From the NCBI GenBank assembly GCA_031402355.1, contig JANNSG010000085.1:6665-70664 (forward strand): DNA of 64,000 nt. Direction: 5' to 3'. This stretch comes from JACMNW01 sp031402355. GTDB lineage: Bacteria; Pseudomonadota; Alphaproteobacteria; Rhodobacterales; Rhodobacteraceae. The translations under genes were made by a program, and so were the position numbers. Positions 8,151-15,837 of the stretch are shown piece after piece. The stretch's first letter is position 1. Every line of letters begins with the position of its first letter. The notes beneath the pieces are model-generated. The model ran no database searches. It was not told the origin of the DNA and saw only the letters and a list, made by a program, of their open reading frames with translations.

Positions 8151-8810
8151 TCAGTTAAAGCCCGCAAAAAGACCGCGTTTCTTTGGCAGTTCTGCCGATA
8201 GCGGCCCGGACAGTTCGCGCCGGATCGCTTCGGCCAGCCCTTCGACGATCACCACGCGTTGGGTGCGTCCCGCCGCATCTTCGGCAATCGCTGCATTGCT
8301 GCCGGATGCCTTGATCGCCACTTCAACGCGGCGCGGGCCCTCAAGCACGGCGCCGCTTTGCGGATCAGTGATGGTCAGCAGAAAGACCACATCATGCGTG
8401 CCTCCCACCGAAAATCGAGCCTTTTCAGTCAACGCATGAAACCGTTCCAGTTGCACTGACAGAATTGCGCTGGGCCCTTGCTTTAGGTCTGCGGTACCTG
8501 CCGCAAGGCCCTGATCAACGATCAGTTTTACTTGCGCAAGCCGGTCACCCTGAGGCTCTCCTCGCCAGACGATATCGGCCTTCGGGTAGATCAAGTTCGC
8601 CTCTGACACTTGCAAAGATGCGGGCACTGTCACTTCGATTGAGGATATCGCATATCTGGCCCCTGAAAGCTGCGAATTGCTGATAGGCACGCGACCGTCC
8701 AGTTTTATGACTGACAGTGCCAGCCCGTCGGCGCGGCTGGATTGTTTTGCATCGCAGCCCATCAGGCCTAGGCAGATCATGGCGGCAAGGAATACAGGCT
8801 TCATCATCAT
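8151..8810 (-). CDS. Predicted lipoprotein (DUF6778-like)
   Basis: A 219-residue protein starting MMMKPVF with a hydrophobic signal and the lipobox LMGC (Cys19). The mature part is mixed alpha/beta without recognised motifs and ends with the basic segment AELPKKRGLFAGF. I believe it matches a Rhodobacteraceae family called DUF6778, but from memory only. The longer open frame begins with TTG at 8834; the ATG cluster at 8804-8810 directly precedes the signal sequence and fits better. It lies 26 bases upstream of the methyltransferase gene on the same strand, so the two may be co-transcribed. Confidence 0.7.
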   Translation of the reverse strand: MMMKPVFLAAMICLGLMGCDAKQSSRADGLALSVIKLDGRVPISNSQLSGARYAISSIEVTVPASLQVSEANLIYPKADIVWRGEPQGDRLAQVKLIVDQGLAAGTADLKQGPSAILSVQLERFHALTEKARFSVGGTHDVVFLLTITDPQSGAVLEGPRRVEVAIKASGSNAAIAEDAAGRTQRVVIVEGLAEAIRRELSGPLSAELPKKRGLFAGFN

Positions 8811-8871
8811 ATCGAGGCTCGCTGGGTCAGACAAAAAGGTTCAACGACGATATATCATGTGCGAATATGGC

Positions 8872-8932
8872 CTAATTGGGAACGAGTTTCCATGTTCGAC
8901 ACATATTCTGGTCTGATTGGAAACAGTACTGT
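8872..8932. promoter_or_regulatory. Repeated and palindromic elements between divergent genes
   Basis: The gap between the lipoprotein gene and edd holds two direct repeats 41 bases apart, CTAATTGGGAAC (8872-8883) and CTGATTGGAAAC (8913-8924). It also holds an imperfect dyad GGGAAC/GTTTCC (8878-8891) and a perfect palindrome ACAGTACTGT (8923-8932). They look like protein-binding sites, probably for the lipoprotein gene, whose start is about 60 bases away. The protein that binds is unknown. Confidence 0.4.
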
Positions 8933-9049
8933 GATAATCACCCCCTATCGACGCTCTTTTCCTGATGCCCGGATCGAACGCCCCAGTTGACTTCGAGAAC
9001 CAGAAAAATCGACCCGTCACCATCCAGCGCGAATTTTGTACAACAAGCG

Positions 9050-9078
9050 TTGTTAGCGCTAACAGACTCTGATACCAT
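9050..9078 (+). promoter_or_regulatory. Candidate edd promoter overlapped by operator
   Basis: TTGTTA (9050-9055) and TACCAT (9073-9078) are separated by 17 bases, and the edd ATG is 30 bases further on. The LacI-type palindrome covers the -35 hexamer, as expected for repression. The hexamers are only 4/6 matches, so the promoter is a prediction. Confidence 0.4.
9051..9064. promoter_or_regulatory. LacI-family operator upstream of edd
   Basis: TGTTAGCGCTAACA is a perfect 14-base palindrome with the central CG typical of LacI/GalR-family operators. In R. sphaeroides the LacI-family regulator CceR is reported to control Entner-Doudoroff genes, so a CceR orthologue is the natural candidate. Assignment to CceR is inference from family knowledge. 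Confidence 0.7.
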
Positions 9079-9107
9079 GCCCCTATTGTCAAAGCAGGAA
9101 ACAAGCC

Positions 9108-10913
9108 ATGCCCCTTAACCCGGCGATAGCCCGCGTCACCGACCGCATTCGAGACCGCTCGCAGGAGGGGCGTGACGCCTATCTGGCCCAGATGGCAAAG
9201 GCCGTGGCGACCGGACCGGCGCGCAGCCATTTGTCGTGCGGAAATCAGGCGCATGCCTATGCGGCCATGGGTCCGGACAAAGCGGCCCTTGCTACATCGC
9301 GCCAACCCAATATCGCGATTGTGACCGCCTATAATGACATGCTTTCGGCGCATCAGCCCTTTGAAACTTATCCCGAGAAGATTCGTGAGGCCGCCCGGCG
9401 CGCGGGCGCCACCGTACAGGTCGCAGGCGGTGTGCCTGCCATGTGTGACGGTGTCACCCAGGGCCAGCCGGGGATGGAACTTTCGCTGTTCTCGCGCGAC
9501 GTCATTGCCCTGGCTGCCGGTATAGCACTTAGCCATAACTGCTTTGATGCGGCGCTTTATCTGGGCGTCTGCGACAAGATCGTACCGGGGTTGATCATGG
9601 CGGCCGCCGCGTTCGGGCATCTGCCTGCGATTTTTGTGCCAGCAGGGCCGATGCCATCGGGCATTTCCAACGAAGAAAAATCACGGGTGCGCAATGCTTT
9701 TGCCAATGGCGAAATAGGCCGCGATGCCTTGATGGCCGCCGAGATGGCCTCCTATCACGGGCCGGGCACCTGCACATTTTACGGCACCGCGAACACCAAT
9801 CAGATGTTGATGGAATTCATGGGGTTGCATTTGCCGGGGTCCAGTTTTGTCAACCCCGCCACCCCGCTACGAGAGGCGCTGATCGTTGCCGCAGTGGAAC
9901 AGGCGGCTTCGATCACAGCCCTTGGAAACACGTTTCGCCCGGTTGGCGAAATTCTGGATGAACGGGCTTTTGTGAACGGCATCGTCGGGCTGATGGCAAC
10001 TGGCGGATCAACCAATCTGGTGCTGCATCTGCCGGCGATGGCGCGTGCCGCCGGGATCTGGCTTGATCTGCAGGATTTTGCCGATATTTCGGAAGTCGTG
10101 CCGTTGATGGCAAAGGTCTACCCCAATGGCCTGGCCGATGTGAACCATTTCCATGCGGCCGGGGGGCTTGGCTACATGATCGGGCAGTTGCTGGATGCGG
10201 GTCTGCTGCATGCCGACGCCCGGACCATTCTGGGCGACGGGCTTGATCTTTACCGGCAAGAGCCAAAATTGCGGGGCGGCAAGTTGACGTGGGAACCGGG
10301 CGCGTCTTCAAGTCTGAACGAAAAAATCCTGCGCCCCGCGACTGATCCCTTCGCCGCGTCCGGTGGCCTTCGGCAGTTGACCGGCAATCTGGGAACCGGC
10401 GTGATCAAGGTGTCCGCCGTCGCCCCCGACCGGCATGTGATCGAGGCCCCGGTGCGCATTTTCCATACTCAGGAGGCCGTAAAGCAGGCCTTCAAAGCGG
10501 ATGAGTTTACCGCAGACACCATCATTGTCGTCCGGTTCCAGGGCCCGCGCGCCAATGGCATGCCGGAATTGCATTCCCTGACGCCGACGCTGTCGGTCTT
10601 GCAAGACCGCGGGCTGAAAGTGGCGTTGGTGACCGATGGGCGGATGTCGGGGGCCAGCGGCAAGGTGCCAGCCGCCATTCATGTATCGCCAGAAGCGGCC
10701 TGCGGTGGCCCGTTGGCGCGGCTGCGCGATGGGGATATCGTGCGTCTGGATGCAACCCATGGGACGCTGCAGGTGTTTGCGGCAGATTTTGACGATCGGG
10801 CGGCAGTGGTGGCCGATCTTACAGCCAATGAAACCGGAATCGGGCGTGATCTCTTTGCCGCCTTTCGCCGCAATGTCGGCGCAGCAACAGAAGGCGCCGC
10901 CGCAATCTTTTGA
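9108..10913 (+). CDS. edd: Phosphogluconate dehydratase
   Basis: Edd dehydrates 6-phosphogluconate to 2-keto-3-deoxy-6-phosphogluconate (KDPG), the first committed step of the Entner-Doudoroff pathway in the cytoplasm. The 601-residue length is normal. Signature regions include VPAMCDGVTQGQPGM (110-124) and LGVCDKIVPG (152-161), holding the Fe-S cluster cysteines C113 and C156 or nearby, NFTxG-like FYGTANTNQMLMEF, and the C-terminal TDGRMSGASGKVPAA. The ATG follows AGGAAACAAGCC. The partner enzyme Eda is encoded 385 bases downstream on the same strand. A LacI-type operator at 9051-9064 suggests sugar-acid-responsive repression. Confidence 0.97.
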   Translation: MPLNPAIARVTDRIRDRSQEGRDAYLAQMAKAVATGPARSHLSCGNQAHAYAAMGPDKAALATSRQPNIAIVTAYNDMLSAHQPFETYPEKIREAARRAGATVQVAGGVPAMCDGVTQGQPGMELSLFSRDVIALAAGIALSHNCFDAALYLGVCDKIVPGLIMAAAAFGHLPAIFVPAGPMPSGISNEEKSRVRNAFANGEIGRDALMAAEMASYHGPGTCTFYGTANTNQMLMEFMGLHLPGSSFVNPATPLREALIVAAVEQAASITALGNTFRPVGEILDERAFVNGIVGLMATGGSTNLVLHLPAMARAAGIWLDLQDFADISEVVPLMAKVYPNGLADVNHFHAAGGLGYMIGQLLDAGLLHADARTILGDGLDLYRQEPKLRGGKLTWEPGASSSLNEKILRPATDPFAASGGLRQLTGNLGTGVIKVSAVAPDRHVIEAPVRIFHTQEAVKQAFKADEFTADTIIVVRFQGPRANGMPELHSLTPTLSVLQDRGLKVALVTDGRMSGASGKVPAAIHVSPEAACGGPLARLRDGDIVRLDATHGTLQVFAADFDDRAAVVADLTANETGIGRDLFAAFRRNVGAATEGAAAIF

Positions 10914-10944
10914 CAACTGACCGAAAGAAAACAGAAACATCTTG

Positions 10945-10978
10945 CCTTCGGCGAGGATATTTTAACCAAAATGAAAGG
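10945..10978 (+). repeat. Dispersed intergenic hairpin repeat, copy A
   Basis: A short GCC/GGC stem with TTC loop, then GAGGATATTTTAACC and AAAATGAAAGG. The same order (GC-rich hairpin, GGATATTT, four to six variable bases, AAAATGAAAG) recurs at 11117, 21337, 55085 and 61249. It lies 31 bases after the edd stop codon. Confidence 0.65.
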
Positions 10979-11116
10979 TTAACGCGAAAGAGTGGCACTG
11001 CGGGACAGGCGGGGACGCCGATGGCCGCCCAAAGTGAAAGCGCCCTGCCTTGTCAGCCCCCCTGCTGCCCAAGACAGGGCGTGATTCTGCGACACTCCAC
11101 CACTCCTTTCTTGAAT

Positions 11117-11156
11117 TTTCATTTTGGCTTAAATATCCCCGCCGGAGGCATCCGGC
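11117..11156 (-). repeat. Dispersed intergenic hairpin repeat, copy B (inverted relative to copy A)
   Basis: Read on the - strand: stem GCCGGA-TGCC-TCCGGC (11141-11156), GGGGATATTTAAG, then CCAAAATGAAA. With copy A it forms an inverted pair about 140 bases apart. Confidence 0.65.
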
Positions 11157-11298
11157 AGTGGCAACCTGCGCCTGACCAACAAAAATGAACCGGTTTTGTC
11201 ACTTGACAGGCGTGACATCACCCCGCTGAAGCCTGTCTTTCGATCCGGTGATCGTCAGTCAGGCGCTGGCAACCGATTTGCTTGAAAAGGACTATGCG

Positions 11299-11940
11299 AT
11301 GACCCCCACCCAACAAAGCCTGCGCGCCGCCGAAATCTGCCGTCTGGCCCCGGTGGTGCCGGTGCTGGTGATCGACGATCTGTCGCACGCTAAAAAACTG
11401 GCAGAGGCTTTGGTGGCAGGCGGATTGCCGGCGCTGGAAGTCACCTTGCGCACGCCCGTGGCCCTTGACGCGATCCGCGCCATGGCCGAAGTGCCGGGCG
11501 GTGTCGTAGGTGCGGGCACCTTGCTGACACCCGCCGATGTCAAAGCAGCCAAATTGGCGGGAGCGATGTTCGGGGTCTCGCCCGGGGCCACGCCGCGCTT
11601 GCTGGATGCCTGCGCCGAGCAGGGTCTGCCCCTGTTGCCGGGCGCGGCCACAGCAAGCGAAGTCATGCTCTTGCTGGAGCTGGGCTACACCGTTCAGAAG
11701 TTCTTCCCGGCCGAGCAAGCCGGTGGGGCCGCCTATCTGAAATCCATAGGCTCGCCTATTCCGCACGTCAGCTTTTGCCCGACGGGCGGCATCAACCTGA
11801 AAAATGCACGCGATTATCTTGGCCTGAGCAACATCCTGTGTGTCGGCGGCAGCTGGGTTGCCCCGAAATCTGCCATGCAAAGCGGCGAATGGGCGGCCAT
11901 CACCGCACTGGCTGCCGAGGCCTGTGCCCTGCGCGGCTAG
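11299..11940 (+). CDS. eda: KHG/KDPG aldolase
   Basis: Eda cleaves KDPG into pyruvate and glyceraldehyde-3-phosphate, completing the Entner-Doudoroff pathway. The 213-residue protein has the catalytic Glu47 (ALEVTLRTP, 45-53), the phosphate-loop region VGAGTLL (70-76), and the Schiff-base lysine K134 in VQKFFPAEQAGG. The ATG at 11299 has AAAAGGA about 8 bases upstream; a longer in-frame start at 11248 has no such site. Class I TIM-barrel aldolase, normal length. It follows edd on the same strand. Confidence 0.96.
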   Translation: MTPTQQSLRAAEICRLAPVVPVLVIDDLSHAKKLAEALVAGGLPALEVTLRTPVALDAIRAMAEVPGGVVGAGTLLTPADVKAAKLAGAMFGVSPGATPRLLDACAEQGLPLLPGAATASEVMLLLELGYTVQKFFPAEQAGGAAYLKSIGSPIPHVSFCPTGGINLKNARDYLGLSNILCVGGSWVAPKSAMQSGEWAAITALAAEACALRG

Positions 11941-11943
11941 AGA

Positions 11944-11980
11944 CTGTCTGACAAATCCGGCATCCACTTTTGTCGGGCAG
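11944..11980. terminator. Stem-loop between convergent genes
   Basis: CTGTCTGACAAA (11944-11955) and TTTGTCGGGCAG (11969-11980) can form a 12-pair RNA stem with two G-U pairs and a 13-base loop. It lies between the stops of eda (+) and the small gene at 11990 (-), so it may end transcripts from either side. There is no long U-run. Confidence 0.45.
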
Positions 11981-11989
11981 GCGTCAAGA

Positions 11990-12262
11990 TCAGTCCTGCG
12001 ATACCCGCGCTGCACGGCCGCCGCGGCGACGGGGGTGTTCCGGGGCCAGCAATCCTTCATGCAGCACCACTGTCATCGGATGTTCGGGTGACGTGGCACC
12101 GTACGTGTCGATCATCAGCTGGGTTGCGATCGGCATCTCAGCGGCAACCGGCAGGCTGAGCGCCCAATCCAGGAAGATGGATCGGCATTCCCCAGCCGTG
12201 ATGCCAATGATGGCATAACTTTCGCGGATCAGGCCTTTGGGGTCAGCGTCGGTCCTGTTCAT
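11990..12262 (-). CDS. Conserved hypothetical protein (90 aa) downstream of glnE
   Basis: A 90-residue soluble protein starting MNRTDADPKGLIRESYAIIG and ending in an Arg-rich tail (HPRRRGGRAARVSQD). I do not recognise a domain. The ATG at 12262 has AAGGA 8 bases upstream. It begins 18 bases after the glnE stop on the same strand, so it is very likely translated from the glnE mRNA, and a link to nitrogen control is possible but unproven. The central region (GECRSIFLDWALSLP) looks helical. Confidence 0.7.
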   Translation of the reverse strand: MNRTDADPKGLIRESYAIIGITAGECRSIFLDWALSLPVAAEMPIATQLMIDTYGATSPEHPMTVVLHEGLLAPEHPRRRGGRAARVSQD

Positions 12263-12280
12263 CGGCGGCGTCCTTGTCAC

Positions 12281-15064
12281 TTAACCCTGCGGTGCTTGCC
12301 CGAGGATCCTGATTACTACATCTGCAGCCTGCATGGCCGCATCGTCAAGCCGAGAAGCAAGATCGGGGACACCCTGCCCGCCTGTTTCGCGCAAGACGAA
12401 GCCGCGCCCCCCTCTGCCAAGGTCCTCCAGATCCGCCGTTGGCGCGGAAAGCAGTCTTGTTGCAGCCTGCAAGCGCCAGAACAGCCGGTAGGCCGCCAGC
12501 AGCACGCCCCTATCCGTGCCCGACAACAAGTCATCGCGGACGCCCGCCGCGATCTGATCCTCGACGCCGCATAAAGGTGATGCCGTGATCAAGGCGCAGG
12601 TCTGTGCCAGCAGTTCGATATCCATCAACCGTCCCGGCCCGAACTTGGCATCAAAGCCCCCTGTCCCCGGTTTTGCCGCTGCAAGTTTTTCCCGCATCGC
12701 GGCGACATCTGCGCGCAGCCCCTCGCCCAGTCCCTTTTGCATAAGCAAAGCCCGCCGCAAGGCTTCGACATCCTGGCCCAGTTCCGCATCACCGGCCAGA
12801 ACGCGCGCGCGGGTCAGGGCCAGATGTTCCCATGTCCAGGCTTCGGTTTCCTGATAGGTCTTGAACGCGGCCAGCGAGGTGGCAACCGGGCCCTGCCGAC
12901 CCGACGGGCGCAACCGCATATCAACCTCGTAAAGCCATCCCTCTGCTGTGGGTGCGCTAAGCGCCGTGACCAAAGCCTGGGTCAGGCGTGCCGCATAGGG
13001 GCGCGGCGCCAGCGGCCTTGGACCATGGCTGGCATCAGCGCCGCCTGCGTCATAGATCACGATCAGATCCAGATCGGACCCGGCGTTCAGACAGCCGGCG
13101 CCCAGGCTGCCCATGCCCAGAACCACTGCACCGCGGCCCGGAAGGCCGCCATGCTTGCGCGCAAATTCCGTGCAGACCACGGGCCAGATCGCCAAAAGGA
13201 CAGCTTCGGCCAAGTCCGCATAGTGCCGCCCTGCCTCATGGGCATCAATCAGGCCGCGCAGATGATGCACGCCGATCCGGAAATGCCATTCCTTCATGAA
13301 CCGGCGCGCCCCGTCGAGCTTGCGTTCATAATCTGGATCGTCGGACATTTGTCTTGCAAGCTCTTGCGACAGGCGCGCGGTTCCCGGCCAGTCGGCAAAA
13401 AAACTGCCCCCTATCACCGCGTCGAGCACGCTGGCATTGCGCGACAAATAGCGCGACAGCGCCGGCGCGGTTGCAGCAATATCGATGATCAGATCCACCA
13501 ATGGAGGATTGGCCTCGAACAACGAAAAAATCTGCACCCCGGTCGGCAATCCGGCCAAAAACCCATCCAGCGCCACCAGGGCTTCATGCGGATCGGTCGC
13601 TTGCTGCAGGCGTTTCAACAGCATCGGGCGCAGTCGTGTGAAGATCGCAATGGCGCGGTCAGATCGCAGGGCGGGGTAATTGGACCACCCCGCAACGATG
13701 GCACTCGCTGCTGGCGACAATGTCGGCCCCTCTTCGGCGGGCGCTGGCGCAAAGAAACCTTCGGTCAGAACATCGACACGCTTCAGCCTTGTCAGCAGAC
13801 CCGTCCGGAACGACGCCACATCTATGTGCCCGGTGAAATGCGCAAGCCGCGCCACCCCGTCGACTGAGGCCGGAATTTCATGGGTCTGGGCATCATGGAC
13901 CATCTGCAAGCGGTGCTCCATTTCGCGGTGAGCGCGGTAATGGGCGGTCAGTTCTTCGGCCACGGCGGGCTCTATCCAGCCTTTGGCTGCAAGTGCGGCA
14001 AGTGCGTCTACTGTACCGCGCTGGCGCAATTCGGGGTCGCGGCCGCCAGCGATAAGCTGCCTTGTCTGGGCGAAGAATTCAATTTCACGGATGCCGCCGA
14101 CACCCAGTTTAAGATTGTGCCCCTCAACCACTACCGGGCCGTGCAGACGCCGGTGATCGCGGATGCGCAGTCGCATGTCATAGGCATCCTGAATGGCGGC
14201 AAAGTCCAGTTGCCTGCGCCAGACAAAGGGGGTCAGGGTCTTCAGAAACAGTGCCCCCGCCGCCAGGTCGCCCGCACAGGGGCGCGCCTTGATATAGGCC
14301 GCGCGTTCCCAGGTTCGGCCGACACTTTCATAATAACTTTCCGCCGCTGCCATCGACAGGCAGACAGGTGTCACGGCTGCATCGGGACGCAGACGCAGAT
14401 CAACCCGGAAGACATAGCCGTCACCGGTAGGATCAGATAACATCGCCGTCAGGCGCCGCGTCACCCGGATGAATGCCGCCCGTGCCTCTTGTTCACAGCC
14501 CGGATAGCGGGTTTCGTCAAACAGGCAGATCAGATCGATGTCAGAAGAATAGTTCAGCTCGCCCGCGCCCATCTTACCCATGGCCAGCACAACCATCCCG
14601 GCCGCGGTGTCGATATCATTGGCCGTGGCCCCCGGCAGTTTGCCGCGCCGGATTTCGTCAGCGACAAGGGCCTTCAGGCCCAGATCAACAGCGCGATCGG
14701 CAAAATTGGTCAGGCAAGCCGTCACGGTTTCCAGCGGCCAGACGCCGCCCAGATCGGCAAGGGCCACAATCAGCGCGATGCGCCGCTTGGCCAGCCGCAG
14801 CGCCGGGCCAAGCTGGTCGCTTGCCAACCCCGCCAGTTGCGCCATCGTCTGGGCAATTGCCGTTTCGGGTGGGCCGCCAAAAGCGTCGCGCAGCCAGTCC
14901 GCTTCTTTCTGCATCACGCCGTGCAAATAAGGGCTGCATCCGGCCGTGCCCGCCAACAAAGCACGCCCAGGCTCGGGGATTTCGGAAAAAATCTGCGCCG
15001 CATCGCCCGCCGCAACAGCGTCATGGGCAATCGGGGATCGGGTCACGAGGCTTGCAAAAATCAT
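12281..15064 (-). CDS. glnE: Bifunctional glutamine synthetase adenylyltransferase/deadenylase
   Basis: GlnE adds AMP to, or removes AMP from, glutamine synthetase in response to glutamine and PII status. The 927-residue protein has two nucleotidyltransferase domains. The N-terminal (deadenylase) domain carries GKMGAGELNYSSDIDL (163-178), and the C-terminal (adenylase) domain carries GMGSLGAGCLNAGSDLDL. Both keep the G(S/A)xxDxD metal site, so both activities should be intact. Length is normal. It is divergent from the DUF2852 gene; a small gene follows after 18 bases. Confidence 0.96.
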   Translation of the reverse strand: MIFASLVTRSPIAHDAVAAGDAAQIFSEIPEPGRALLAGTAGCSPYLHGVMQKEADWLRDAFGGPPETAIAQTMAQLAGLASDQLGPALRLAKRRIALIVALADLGGVWPLETVTACLTNFADRAVDLGLKALVADEIRRGKLPGATANDIDTAAGMVVLAMGKMGAGELNYSSDIDLICLFDETRYPGCEQEARAAFIRVTRRLTAMLSDPTGDGYVFRVDLRLRPDAAVTPVCLSMAAAESYYESVGRTWERAAYIKARPCAGDLAAGALFLKTLTPFVWRRQLDFAAIQDAYDMRLRIRDHRRLHGPVVVEGHNLKLGVGGIREIEFFAQTRQLIAGGRDPELRQRGTVDALAALAAKGWIEPAVAEELTAHYRAHREMEHRLQMVHDAQTHEIPASVDGVARLAHFTGHIDVASFRTGLLTRLKRVDVLTEGFFAPAPAEEGPTLSPAASAIVAGWSNYPALRSDRAIAIFTRLRPMLLKRLQQATDPHEALVALDGFLAGLPTGVQIFSLFEANPPLVDLIIDIAATAPALSRYLSRNASVLDAVIGGSFFADWPGTARLSQELARQMSDDPDYERKLDGARRFMKEWHFRIGVHHLRGLIDAHEAGRHYADLAEAVLLAIWPVVCTEFARKHGGLPGRGAVVLGMGSLGAGCLNAGSDLDLIVIYDAGGADASHGPRPLAPRPYAARLTQALVTALSAPTAEGWLYEVDMRLRPSGRQGPVATSLAAFKTYQETEAWTWEHLALTRARVLAGDAELGQDVEALRRALLMQKGLGEGLRADVAAMREKLAAAKPGTGGFDAKFGPGRLMDIELLAQTCALITASPLCGVEDQIAAGVRDDLLSGTDRGVLLAAYRLFWRLQAATRLLSAPTADLEDLGRGGRGFVLRETGGQGVPDLASRLDDAAMQAADVVIRILGQAPQG

Positions 15065-15132
15065 CGCAACAGCATGCGATGTGGCCCCGGTCCGGTCAAC
15101 GGCGCATTGTGAGACCCGGACCTGGTGGCGGG

Positions 15133-15155
15133 TTATGTAAAAATGTTTAACATAA
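15133..15155. promoter_or_regulatory. Imperfect AT-rich palindrome in glnE / DUF2852 divergent region
   Basis: TTATGT (15133-15138) mirrors ACATAA (15150-15155), with AAA and TTT symmetric inside, giving a 23-base imperfect dyad. A TTGACG hexamer starts at 15160. It could be an operator for the DUF2852 gene at 15235. No known regulator consensus was recognised. Confidence 0.3.
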
Positions 15156-15234
15156 GGACTTGACGCGCCTCTATTGCTCGCCCATCTGTGCTATGTGAAA
15201 GGCATTCACATGAAACTTCTTCTGGAGGTCATCT

Positions 15235-15684
15235 ATGCAAACTGCTTCTTCCCCGGTCGCCCCGCGCGGCCTGTCTTCCTGGCTTTCGCAAGGTACGGCC
15301 TGGCTTGATGCACGCGGCAAACCCGCATGGATCGTGGCGATGGTGCTGGCCTTCATCTTTGTCTGGCCCGTCGGTCTGGCACTTTTGGCTTACATGATAT
15401 GGAGCAAACGCATGTTCAACCGGTCTCATTGTGCGAACCGTCGCGCCCACCGTTCGCATCAGATGGATTTCTCGCGCGCCTATTCGACATCGGGAAACAC
15501 CGCATTCGACAACTACAAGGCCGAAATGTTGCGGCGGCTGGAGACCGAACAGACCGCGTTCGAAACGTTTCTGCAGCGGCTTCGCGATGCCAAGGACAAA
15601 TCCGAATTTGATGCCTTCATGGAAGACCGTGCCAAAGCCAATACCGGCGAGGCACCCGAGGCGCAAAAACCCGGCGACTACTGA
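15235..15684 (+). CDS. DUF2852 family membrane protein
   Basis: A 149-residue protein with one strong transmembrane segment at about 32-54 (AWIVAMVLAFIFVWPVGLALLAYMI), a His/Arg-rich stretch after it (SHCANRRAHRSHQ), and a charged helical C-terminal half with coiled-coil character (KAEMLRRLETEQTAFETFLQRL). This matches the alphaproteobacterial DUF2852 family. Function is unknown. GGAGG-like sequence (CTGGAGGTC) lies about 6 bases before the ATG. A hairpin follows the stop, so it is probably monocistronic. Confidence 0.85.
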   Translation: MQTASSPVAPRGLSSWLSQGTAWLDARGKPAWIVAMVLAFIFVWPVGLALLAYMIWSKRMFNRSHCANRRAHRSHQMDFSRAYSTSGNTAFDNYKAEMLRRLETEQTAFETFLQRLRDAKDKSEFDAFMEDRAKANTGEAPEAQKPGDY

Positions 15685-15689
15685 CAGTG

Positions 15690-15714
15690 CGGGGCCTCTG
15701 ACCGAGGCCCCGTT
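15690..15714 (+). terminator. Hairpin terminator after the DUF2852 gene
   Basis: CGGGGCCTC (15690-15698), loop TGACC, GAGGCCCCG (15704-15712), then TT. The 9-pair stem is perfect and 6 bases past the stop codon; the short T-run makes it a weak or Rho-assisted terminator. Confidence 0.6.
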
Positions 15715-15837
15715 GCAGCACCGACAGGCAAGGCGGACCAACCCCACTACCGGCGATTAAACCTTGTTACAGAATAATGGGTTGGCGAGGTATGCAAAGC
15801 TTGCCAACACCGCGAACAGACACTAGCTTTCCGCTTC

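Larger units (their letters stand above)
10914..11298. other. edd-eda intergenic region filled with inverted repeats
   Basis: No gene is evident in these 385 bases. It holds two oppositely oriented copies of the dispersed GATATTT...ATGAAA element (10945-10978 and 11117-11156). Between them is a further stem, CGCCCTG (11041-11047) with CAGGGCG (11075-11081). A TTGACA occurs at 11203-11208, but I see no convincing -10 at the right distance. Whether edd and eda share a transcript is therefore open. Confidence 0.6.

Noticed and set aside
8841..9620. - strand frame covering the edd promoter region
   Set aside because: Runs opposite the start of edd and through its operator; no family resemblance.
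11203..11208. TTGACA as the -35 of an eda promoter
   Set aside because: No acceptable -10 hexamer lies 15-19 bases downstream.
12737..13867. 376-codon + strand frame inside glnE
   Set aside because: Antisense to the conserved GlnE sequence; composition is that of a shadow frame.
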